From assembly GCA_026395615.1 (NCBI GenBank), contig JAPLYH010000020.1, positions 16,006 through 27,069 on the forward strand: a stretch of 11,064 nucleotides of DNA. Reading direction: 5' to 3'. Shown piece after piece: positions 6,066 to 11,064 of this stretch. Numbering within the stretch: the first letter of the stretch is position 1; each line of letters opens with the position of its first letter. Position numbers and translations under genes: made by a program. The stretch is from Candidatus Parcubacteria bacterium. Its GTDB lineage: Bacteria > Patescibacteriota > Minisyncoccia > Minisyncoccales > PEYH01. The notes beneath the pieces were generated by a model. It worked only from the letters and a program-made list of their open reading frames with translations, ran no database searches and was not told where the DNA came from.

Positions 6066-6573
6066 AAAATTAAAAGATATCAGAGAGAGAATAGAAGGAA
6101 TCACAGATAAATTAGGAAAGCCGATAGAACAAGGAATAAAAGAGACAGTAGTAATGTTGAATGCTTTTGATATAAAGACAAGCCAATCTTGTGAGGGGCA
6201 TTTTGAAGAAGATCAAAAAACAGCTCCTTGGGTCTTGATTCACCCGGAAGAACCTCAAACAGATGGTTGGTGGGGAGATGAAGGGCTTAGAGAAAAAGTT
6301 GTAAAAGAAAGTCAGGGAATGCGTAAGAAATCAATGGATTTACTTGCAGAATTTTATAAAGACAGAAAGGTTCCTTATGATGCAATAATTGGATTTAAAG
6401 GCGTTGGTTATGGTTTTAAAATACAAAGTATTGGCGCTGATATTTTCGAAACCCTTGACCCCAAAGGACAGCAGGAAAAATTATCAGCATACAAAAAAGA
6501 GATGGGAGAATTCACCGCATTTTTAGGGAAGAAATATCAGGGGCGAATGCACGCCGAAGAAATAGGTAAGTAA
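6031..6573 (+). CDS. Conserved hypothetical protein with SCEGH motif
   Basis: A 180-residue soluble protein that I recognise only as a type of conserved hypothetical; the function is unknown. It has a basic helical N-terminus (10-27), then a conserved-looking core TSQSCEGH (50-57), an aromatic acidic stretch PWVLIHPEEP and DGWWGDEG (66-85), a helical segment (88-110) and a glycine-rich strand GFKGVGYGFKI (121-131). Cys53, Glu54, His57 and His71 could make a metal or catalytic site, but this is only a guess. There is no signal peptide or membrane segment. The ATG at 6031 is preceded by GAGG nine bases upstream and overlaps the cupin by 35 bases. An in-frame ATG at 6046 (MALPLNKK) is an alternative that would reduce the overlap to 20 bases. 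Tight coupling to the cupin suggests a shared role. Confidence 0.75.
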   Translation: MEQNLMALPLNKKLKDIRERIEGITDKLGKPIEQGIKETVVMLNAFDIKTSQSCEGHFEEDQKTAPWVLIHPEEPQTDGWWGDEGLREKVVKESQGMRKKSMDLLAEFYKDRKVPYDAIIGFKGVGYGFKIQSIGADIFETLDPKGQQEKLSAYKKEMGEFTAFLGKKYQGRMHAEEIGK

Positions 6574-6608
6574 ACTGATTGTTTAAAATAATCCGGATTT
6601 CTTAGGCC

Positions 6609-6636
6609 TTGAATAGATTAAGATCTTTGTTATAAT
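6609..6636 (+). promoter_or_regulatory. Strong promoter (TTGAAT-N16-TATAAT, extended -10), near-leaderless
   Basis: A -35 TTGAAT (6609-6614), 16-base spacer and perfect TATAAT (6631-6636) preceded by TGT (extended -10). The predicted +1 is 6643, two bases before the ATG at 6645, so the mRNA should be effectively leaderless. Confidence 0.75.
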
Positions 6637-6640
6637 CTAT
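6613..6640. promoter_or_regulatory. Candidate operator: 8-bp inverted repeat over the -10
   Basis: ATAGATTA (6613-6620) and TAATCTAT (6633-6640) form a perfect 8-bp inverted repeat with a 12-base spacer. It spans the promoter spacer and -10 and lies upstream of the predicted start, so it would act as DNA, not RNA. The binding protein is unknown, and chance is possible in AT-rich DNA. Confidence 0.4.
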
Positions 6641-6644
6641 CCGT

Positions 6645-7994
6645 ATGGATAAATATAATGTAATTATAGTAGGAGCAGGACCAGCTGGTCTTTTTGCTTC
6701 TTATGAGCTTTTACAGCAAGATAGAAATCTGAAGGTTTGTCTTATAGACAGGGGAAAATCTATTAAAAATAGAACATCTAAGGAAGTTATGTTTGGCGTT
6801 GGCGGGTCCGGCGCCTTTTCTGATGGGAAACTCCATTATTCGCTTGTATTGAGCCATGAGAAGATGCTGGATATTTATCCCAAAGAAGAATATGAAAATA
6901 TTTTGAAATATGTTGATTCTATTTTTACTAATTTTGGGGTAGACGCAGATTATTATCCAAAGAACTTGGAAAGAGTGGATGAATTAGTAGAAGAAAATAA
7001 AAAATCAAATATTCAGCTTTTTGTAAGAAAGATAAGACACGTTGGTTCTGATAAACTGCCGGCAGTTATTGGAAAATTTGAGGAATTTTTGCTTGGTAAG
7101 AATATAGATTTAAAAACAGAGACGAACGTTATAGATTTAATAATAGAGAACGGGCAATGTGAAGGGGTGATTACGGAAGATGGACAGAAAATTTTTTCTA
7201 AAAATGTAATTTTAGCTCCAGGGCGACTGTCCGCATCCTGGCTTCAAGATGTTGCCAGAAAATATGGTATAGAATTTAAATATGAGCCAGCTGTAGTCGG
7301 AGTAAGGGTGGAATTCCCAAGTTTGATTATGCAGAAGTATGCAGATCTTATGTATGAAGCGATATTCTCAATTTATACCCCGACTTTTAATGATGTTGTT
7401 AGAACTTTTTGTCCATGCCCTCAGGGGCACGTAGCAATAGAAACATATAAAGATTATGTATGTGTTAATGGTCACTCTAATTCAAATCATGATTCTGCAA
7501 ATTCTAATTTCGCTCTTGTTTCTATAATTAATCTTACTGCGCCGGTAGAAAATACTATTTCTTATGCTGAATCAATCGCTAAACTTGCTAATACGATTGG
7601 TGGTGGAAAACCCTTGATTCAAAGATTAAAAGATTTACATATGGGCAGGCGTTCAACCTGGGAGAGAATTAATGAAAGTTCTGTAATCCCTACATTAACA
7701 GACGTTACGCCAGGAGATATTTCTATGGCTTTGCCAGCAAGGGTGACGAGAAATATTATAGAAGGATTGGAAGAGCTTGAAAAAGTTATGCCGGGAATTA
7801 ATTCCGGAGATACTTTGCTTTATGCTCCAGAGATCAAATTAAGAACATCTAAGATTGTTACAGGCAGAGATCTTGAAACAAAAATTAAAAATCTTTATAT
7901 AGCAGGCGATGGGCCGGGTGTTTCTGGGAATATTACTGGCGCTGCAGCCACGGGCACAATTGCAGCCAGGGGAATCATTAATAGTAGTATTTGA
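6645..7994 (+). CDS. FAD-dependent oxidoreductase, COG2509-like
   Basis: A 449-residue soluble flavoprotein. The N-terminal Rossmann motif VGAGPAG (9-15) binds the ADP part of FAD, and IDR (34-36) ends the second strand. FGVGGSGAFSDGKL (50-63) is characteristic of the COG2509 'uncharacterised FAD-dependent dehydrogenase' group. The middle has TFCPCPQGHVAIE and NGHSNSNHDSANSN blocks, and the C-terminal IAGDGPGVSGNITGAAATG (about 418-436) completes the FAD site. The physiological substrate is unknown; the Cys-Pro-Cys in the middle block is worth noting as a possible redox pair. The family is distantly related to HI0933-type and other GR2-fold flavoproteins. The gene is monocistronic by layout: own promoter immediately upstream, next promoter overlapping its stop. 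It ends in TGA, the only TGA stop among the main genes here, which speaks against UGA recoding. Confidence 0.85.
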   Translation: MDKYNVIIVGAGPAGLFASYELLQQDRNLKVCLIDRGKSIKNRTSKEVMFGVGGSGAFSDGKLHYSLVLSHEKMLDIYPKEEYENILKYVDSIFTNFGVDADYYPKNLERVDELVEENKKSNIQLFVRKIRHVGSDKLPAVIGKFEEFLLGKNIDLKTETNVIDLIIENGQCEGVITEDGQKIFSKNVILAPGRLSASWLQDVARKYGIEFKYEPAVVGVRVEFPSLIMQKYADLMYEAIFSIYTPTFNDVVRTFCPCPQGHVAIETYKDYVCVNGHSNSNHDSANSNFALVSIINLTAPVENTISYAESIAKLANTIGGGKPLIQRLKDLHMGRRSTWERINESSVIPTLTDVTPGDISMALPARVTRNIIEGLEELEKVMPGINSGDTLLYAPEIKLRTSKIVTGRDLETKIKNLYIAGDGPGVSGNITGAAATGTIAARGIINSSI

Positions 7995-8019
7995 CAGGTT
8001 TTTGGTTATGGTTTATAGT
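7991..8019 (+). promoter_or_regulatory. Near-consensus sigma-70-type promoter (TTGACA-N17-TATAGT)
   Basis: A perfect -35 TTGACA (7991-7996) overlaps the TGA stop of the upstream gene. After exactly 17 bases comes -10 TATAGT (8014-8019). The predicted start near 8026 gives a leader of about 49 bases. It is the best promoter in the window, suggesting high expression of the RRM protein. Confidence 0.8.
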
Positions 8020-8040
8020 GGTTTTTAGTAGGTCGAAAAG

Positions 8041-8073
8041 AGCAAGTAGAAAAATAAGCAAAGTAGAAAAATA
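8041..8073 (+). repeat. Tandem repeat in the RRM-gene leader
   Basis: AGCAAGTAGAAAAATA (8041-8056) is followed directly by AGCAAAGTAGAAAAATA (8057-8073), one base before the ATG at 8075. The two units differ by one inserted A. They lie in the 5' leader of an RNA-binding protein gene and could be a binding site for its own product. Confidence 0.7.
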
Positions 8074-8074
8074 G

Positions 8075-8335
8075 ATGAGCAATAAGTTATATGTTGGTAA
8101 TCTCCCTTATGAGACTACCGAGGATGCTCTAAAGAATTTTTTCTCTGAAGCTGGCTCTGTAGCTTCTGCGACTATCATAGCAGATAAAATCTCTGGTAGG
8201 TCAAAGGGCTTCGGTTTTGTAGAAATGTCAACCGAGGATGATGCCAAGAAAGCCATTGAAATGTTCAATGGAAAAGAGTTCTCTGGCAGAAACATCGTTG
8301 TTGATGAGGCCAGGCCCATGAAGAAAAGTTTTTAA
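8075..8335 (+). CDS. Single-domain RRM RNA-binding protein
   Basis: An 86-residue protein that is almost entirely one RNA recognition motif. RNP2 is LYVGNL (5-10) and RNP1 is KGFGFVEM (44-51); the aromatic residues Tyr6, Phe46 and Phe48 are the expected RNA-stacking positions. Helix 1 (TEDALKNFFSEAG) and helix 2 (EDDAKKAIEMFNG) are in place, and strand beta-4 ends IVVDEARP. The usual Gly- or Arg-rich tail is nearly absent, leaving only MKKSF. Bacterial RRM proteins of this type (cyanobacterial Rbp-like) bind single-stranded RNA and some respond to cold or stress; the role here is unknown. The gene has a strong promoter, a repeated leader and its own terminator, so it is an independent unit. 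Confidence 0.95.
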   Translation: MSNKLYVGNLPYETTEDALKNFFSEAGSVASATIIADKISGRSKGFGFVEMSTEDDAKKAIEMFNGKEFSGRNIVVDEARPMKKSF

Positions 8336-8357
8336 TTCTTTTGTAGTGTTCAAAATA

Positions 8358-8389
8358 AAAACAAAAAACCCATGCGGGTTTTTTGTTTT
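8358..8389 (+). terminator. Rho-independent terminator of the RRM gene
   Basis: A perfect 14-bp stem pairs 8358-8371 (ending AAAAAACCC) with 8376-8389 (starting GGGTTTTTTG) around loop ATGC, 22 bases after the stop. Its T-rich 3' arm also supplies the -35-like TTGTTT of the next promoter. Confidence 0.9.
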
Positions 8390-8411
8390 CTGCAGGCGAT
8401 TTTGGTATAAT
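8383..8411 (+). promoter_or_regulatory. Operon promoter (TTGTTT-N17-TATAAT, extended -10)
   Basis: TTGTTT (8383-8388), a 17-base spacer and TGG-TATAAT (8403-8411). The predicted start is near 8418. It overlaps the previous terminator, and its AGGCGATTTT spacer repeats the sequence before the cupin promoter. The leader holds a five-codon ORF (MVNNN, 8426-8443). Confidence 0.75.
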
Positions 8412-8453
8412 AATTAAAAGAATTTATGGTTAACAATAATTAAATAAAAATAT

Positions 8454-8678
8454 ATGAAAACCGAAATAATTGAAAAATTATCAGCTCTTGTTACGGCAGC
8501 ATTCGGTTTAGTGGCAGCTCTTGCTTGGAATGGAACAATAGAAGCAATTTTTAAGAAATTTTTTGGGGCGACAGACGCCATATGGTCAATGCTAATATAT
8601 GCCTTGGTAGTGACTGTAATCGCAGTTGTTATTACGATTTGGATAGGTAAAGCGTCAGAAAAAGCGAAAAAATTATAA
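8454..8678 (+). CDS. DUF5654-like small membrane protein
   Basis: A 74-residue protein with two hydrophobic helices: about 9-25, ending in ALAWNGTIEAIF, and about 44-65 (MLIYALVVTVIAVVITIWIG), with a charged C-terminus KASEKAKKL. The ALAWN motif and the two-helix hairpin resemble the DUF5654 family of small archaeal and bacterial proteins, whose function is unknown. The N-terminus (MKTEIIEKLSALVTAAFG) begins with a short amphipathic helix. It is the first gene of a probable three-gene unit, followed after nine bases by another small membrane protein and then an antiporter. The start context is A/T-rich without a Shine-Dalgarno sequence. Confidence 0.7.
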   Translation: MKTEIIEKLSALVTAAFGLVAALAWNGTIEAIFKKFFGATDAIWSMLIYALVVTVIAVVITIWIGKASEKAKKL

Positions 8679-8687
8679 TAAAAATAG

Positions 8688-9071
8688 ATGGATGCGAAAA
8701 AAATAACAATTTGGCTAGCTCGTTTAATAAGTATTGTAGCTGTTTTGTTTTTTCTAATATTTGTAGTAGGAGAGGGAATATCGGAGGTAGCAAGGCAAAC
8801 GGGCAATAAAATAAGAATGGAGGGATTTGTTTTGGCCGGCCTTTTGGTTTTTGCCGGTATTGCCAGTTTGATAGCTTGGCGATGGAAAAAATTAGGCGCG
8901 ACATTACTATTGATGGCAGGATTATTTTTAATTATATTTGTGATAGTTGTGGCAAACGCCAATAAGATGTTAATATCAGGTATGTTAGGAGGTCCTTTTA
9001 TTATTTCAGCAGTTCTTTATTTTCTTGTTGAAAGAGATAAAAGAAAAACAAAAGAATTAATGGTTGTTTAA
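8688..9071 (+). CDS. Small four-TM membrane protein, function unknown
   Basis: A 127-residue protein with four clear hydrophobic segments: about 10-28, 44-64, 70-90 and 96-113. The first loop carries GEGISEVARQTG, the short link after TM2 is AWRWKKLGA, and the tail is basic (RDKRKTKELMVV). I do not recognise a named family with confidence; small bacterial four-TM proteins with a similar GEG loop and a W-R-W-K link exist, all uncharacterised. It starts nine bases after the DUF5654-like stop, so the two are almost certainly co-transcribed, and the exchanger follows 49 bases later. The start ATAGATG has no ribosome-binding site; an in-frame ATG one codon upstream is absent, so this start is the best choice. 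Confidence 0.75.
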   Translation: MDAKKITIWLARLISIVAVLFFLIFVVGEGISEVARQTGNKIRMEGFVLAGLLVFAGIASLIAWRWKKLGATLLLMAGLFLIIFVIVVANANKMLISGMLGGPFIISAVLYFLVERDKRKTKELMVV

Positions 9072-9120
9072 CAAAAAAGAGACAGCATATAAATAATTCG
9101 CTGATAAGGCGATTTTAAAA

Positions 9121-10098
9121 ATGTATTCTGGATTTTATATTCTTTTTTTTATAATAGCAGCTATAATTTTGGCTAAGGCAGGGAATTGGACGGCAAATAG
9201 CATGCTAAAGGTTGCAAAATTCCTGAGATGGAAGAAATTTATCGTTGCTACTATTTTGATGGGGTTCTTGACTTCTACTCCAGAATTTTTTGTTGCCATC
9301 ACATCAGCAGCAGCAAAAAAAACAGAACTATCTTTTGGCAATATTATTGGAGCTGACATTATTTTATTAACTATAGTTATAGGGATAGGGGTCCTTATAG
9401 GCGGAAATATAAAGATAAAAGACAAGACATTGCACAGATCAATGATGTTTGCTTCTTTGTATGCCTTATTGCCATTGTTCTTGATAATGGATGGGGAAGT
9501 TTCGAGGTGGGACGGAGTAATATTGATTGCAGCCATGATTTTTTATTTACGAGAACTGATTATTAGACAAAGAGAGGTAGGCGATAAATATTTAAACGAT
9601 AAACAAGATGCAGACAATCCGCAAGATATAAGAGGAGAATTCAAAGATTTTTTTAAAAATTTAACTATTTTTCTCACGGGCCTAGCGTTGATTATTTTAT
9701 GTGCGGAACTAATGGTTTTTTCTGCCGGACGTTTAGCACTTGCGTTTAATATACCTCTTGTGCTAATCGGTATATTGGGGGTAGCGATAGGAACATCCCT
9801 GCCAGAATTGACTCTTGGAATAAGGTCGGCCCTAATGAAAGAAAACGATTTAATACTTGGCAATGTATTCGGTTCTGTTATTATTAATTCAACTTTTATT
9901 TTAGGAACAGCTGCCTTGATTTGTCCTTTCCGAATATATGATTTACCATTATATGTTGATGGGTTTATTTTTACTGGATTTACGGTTTTTATTTTCTTGA
10001 TTTTTGCCAAGACAAGGAACGAAATAGATAGAAGAGAAGCAAAGTTCCTCTTGTTTCTTTACGCCCTCTTTTTTGTTATTCAATTTTTCTTAAAGTAA
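9121..10098 (+). CDS. Na+/Ca2+-exchanger (CaCA) family antiporter, YrbG-like
   Basis: A 325-residue membrane antiporter with about ten hydrophobic helices in two homologous halves separated by a hydrophilic loop (about 150-178, RQREVGDKYLNDKQDADNPQ). Each half carries an alpha repeat. Alpha-1 reads GFLTSTPEFFVAITS (48-62) then GNIIGAD (73-79). Alpha-2 reads GTSLPELTLGIRSA (224-237) then GNVFGS (247-252). Glu55 and Glu229 match the ion-coordinating glutamates of the family, and Asn74 and Asn248 the conserved asparagines. Alpha-2 is canonical; alpha-1 is diverged (LTSTPE for GTSxPE, GAD for GSN), so ion selectivity may differ from Ca2+. The likely role is exchange of a cation against Na+ or H+ across the inner membrane. 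It is last in the unit starting at 8454. Confidence 0.88.
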   Translation: MYSGFYILFFIIAAIILAKAGNWTANSMLKVAKFLRWKKFIVATILMGFLTSTPEFFVAITSAAAKKTELSFGNIIGADIILLTIVIGIGVLIGGNIKIKDKTLHRSMMFASLYALLPLFLIMDGEVSRWDGVILIAAMIFYLRELIIRQREVGDKYLNDKQDADNPQDIRGEFKDFFKNLTIFLTGLALIILCAELMVFSAGRLALAFNIPLVLIGILGVAIGTSLPELTLGIRSALMKENDLILGNVFGSVIINSTFILGTAALICPFRIYDLPLYVDGFIFTGFTVFIFLIFAKTRNEIDRREAKFLLFLYALFFVIQFFLK

Positions 10099-10132
10099 TT
10101 TATATTTAATTTTAATAATTAATACTTATCGT

Positions 10133-10186
10133 ATGGCGAAAAAATTTAGAATAAATAAAAATAGATGTATCGGTAGAAGAAGATAA
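10133..10186 (+). pseudogene. 17-codon ORF resembling a truncated ferredoxin N-terminus
   Basis: The ORF reads MAKKFRINKNRCIGRRR then TAA. The stretch KFRINKNRCIG looks like the start of a small 4Fe-4S ferredoxin, where CIGCGxC would follow, but here arginines and a stop follow at once. It may be a relic, a real short peptide, or chance. It lies in the 107-base gap between the exchanger and the thioredoxin-fusion gene, where I see no other feature. Confidence 0.2.
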
Positions 10187-10205
10187 AACTAAAAAATAAT
10201 TCAGT

Positions 10206-11064
10206 ATGTTTTTTTACAATCGCAGTTTCAAAAAGTATTTTTCAATAATAGCCGGAATTGCTGTTGTTTTAAGCGTTGTCGGCATTTTTTCTCTTCAGAA
10301 AGAGGAGGTTTTTGCTGAAACAGGAGATAAAAAAATAGAAATGACTATTTTTTATAGTGAGACCTGCGTCCATTGCACTCACGAAAGAGCGTTTCTTCAG
10401 AAATTAGAGGAAAAGTATTCTAATTTTAGCGCTAACGAATTTCTCATTTCCAATAGCGAAAATAATAAATTACTTGAGGAGCTTTACGCAAAATATGAAG
10501 TTTCCAAAAGCGTTCAAGGTTTCGTGCCTATTAGTTTTGTCGGGCAAAAGTATTTTTTAGGGTATAACGACGACGCAACTACGGGAAAGGAGATAGAGGA
10601 CTATATTGTTTCCCTGATGGGAGACGGGGGAAGCTCGACGATTACCGATGAAAAACCAATAAAAGTTCCTATTTTCGGTTGGGAAATTTATCCTTCAAAA
10701 TTATCGCCATTGCCCTTAGCAATATTTTTAGGCACGTTGGATGGCTTTAACGCTTGTGCTATGGTTGCCCTTGGGTTTTTATTAGCCGCATTAGTTGCCA
10801 CAGGCATTAGAAAGAGGGTGGTGATAGTTGGAGGAACATTTATTTTAGCATCCGGAATTATTTATTTTATATTTATATCCGCCTGGCTCAATTTGCTTTT
10901 AGTGTCAAAACATCTTCATCTGATTACTACTGTAGTTGGTATAATTATTATATTTTTCTCTCTTTTTTTGTTGAAAGATTATTTGTATGGAATTGTTTGT
11001 AGATTATGCGAAATCAAAACAAATAAGAGACATATTTTTAAAAAAAAAAAAAAAAAGCTTTTGG
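10206..11064 (+). CDS. Partial: membrane-anchored thioredoxin-like domain fused to CcdA/DsbD-like membrane domain
   Basis: Open from the ATG at 10206 to the right edge: 286 codons without a stop, C-terminus missing. An N-terminal hydrophobic anchor or signal (about 11-30) ending near VFAETG is followed by a thioredoxin-like domain (about 44-140). Its redox motif is Cys54-Val-His-Cys57 (SETCVHC), and VP at 107-108 is the likely cis-proline. A linker leads to a membrane domain with helices at about 168-199, 204-228 and 238-257. DGFNAC (179-184) resembles the DGFNPC form of the first helix of CcdA-like domains, with Pro changed to Ala and Cys184 as the likely redox cysteine. Cys265 and Cys268 form a further CxxC. 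The expected role is passing electrons from the cytoplasm to extracytoplasmic disulfides. The gene runs through 17 consecutive A near its cut end, so the last codons are unreliable. Confidence 0.75.
   Translation, partial: MFFYNRSFKKYFSIIAGIAVVLSVVGIFSLQKEEVFAETGDKKIEMTIFYSETCVHCTHERAFLQKLEEKYSNFSANEFLISNSENNKLLEELYAKYEVSKSVQGFVPISFVGQKYFLGYNDDATTGKEIEDYIVSLMGDGGSSTITDEKPIKVPIFGWEIYPSKLSPLPLAIFLGTLDGFNACAMVALGFLLAALVATGIRKRVVIVGGTFILASGIIYFIFISAWLNLLLVSKHLHLITTVVGIIIIFFSLFLLKDYLYGIVCRLCEIKTNKRHIFKKKKKKLL
11040..11056 (+). repeat. Poly-A tract (17 A) at the right edge
   Basis: Seventeen A in a row, inside the open frame of the thioredoxin-fusion gene, eight bases before the sequence ends. Such a run is prone to length errors or assembly breaks, and also to polymerase slippage. 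The reading frame after it should not be trusted. Confidence 0.9.

Noticed and set aside
7992..7994. UGA recoding to glycine, as in some CPR groups
   Set aside because: The flavoprotein ends at this TGA exactly after its FAD C-terminal motif, and no main gene needs an in-frame TGA. The code looks standard.
8414..8962. 182-codon minus-strand ORF
   Set aside because: It lies antisense to two well-formed membrane-protein genes that have a promoter and tight spacing. Its translation is low-complexity and resembles no family I know.
9098..9116. Hairpin before the exchanger gene (TCGC/GCGA followed by TTTT)
   Set aside because: Only four base pairs with a seven-base or longer loop, and it is followed at once by a gene in the same direction. 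Too weak to call a terminator, though it shares the GGCGATTTT word with others.
1..11064. CRISPR array, tRNA/rRNA, insertion sequence or prophage
   Set aside because: No regularly spaced repeats, no cloverleaf or rRNA-like segments, and no transposase, integrase or phage protein were seen; the only repeats are the short leader duplications listed.

Overview
The window is AT-rich (by eye roughly one third G+C) and gene-dense. Genes are small, gaps are short, most starts have an A-rich leader and no Shine-Dalgarno sequence, and several families are common in ultra-small bacteria (an RRM protein, a DUF5654-like protein, COG2509, a membrane pyrophosphatase, a thioredoxin/CcdA-like fusion). This suggests a Patescibacteria/CPR-type bacterium, Parcubacteria-like. 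That is an inference from style and gene content; there is no rRNA or ribosomal protein here to prove it. The genetic code looks standard: stops are TAA, apart from one TGA at 7992-7994.

Left part (1-2602): a metal-response locus. A minus-strand ORF cut by the left edge looks like the N-terminus of a CsoR/RcnR-family metal-sensing repressor. It diverges from a plus-strand P1B-type ATPase. Between them is an almost textbook CsoR/RcnR operator (6-bp arms around a G6 tract) and a 125-base leader with a bulged hairpin. The ATPase has an altered TM4 metal site: C-A-D-D replaces the usual C-P-C. A DUF2127-like membrane protein follows, and a 16-bp perfect hairpin ends the block as a two-way terminator against the convergent pyrophosphatase gene.

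Middle (2661-7994): an ion-pumping pyrophosphatase (hppA, minus strand) with K+-independent signature residues; a DedA-family membrane protein diverging from it; a terminator fused directly to the next promoter; a small cupin overlapping a conserved protein of unknown function; and a COG2509 FAD-dependent oxidoreductase from a strong promoter that gives a nearly leaderless mRNA and carries an inverted repeat over its -10.

Right part (7995-11064): a single-domain RRM RNA-binding protein from a near-consensus promoter with its own terminator; a likely operon of DUF5654-like protein, four-TM protein and Na+/Ca2+-exchanger-family antiporter; then a gene open at the right edge encoding a membrane-anchored thioredoxin-like domain fused to a CcdA/DsbD-like membrane domain. 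The sequence stops just after a run of 17 A inside that gene.

Taken together the window is mostly cell-envelope physiology: metal export, pyrophosphate-driven ion pumping, cation exchange, DedA-type membrane homeostasis and disulfide handling. The most interesting points are the divergent regulator/operator/proline-less ATPase unit, a recurring T-tract plus extended -10 promoter module, leaderless starts, and tandem-duplicated leaders before two genes. I see no tRNA, rRNA, CRISPR array, transposase or phage gene.
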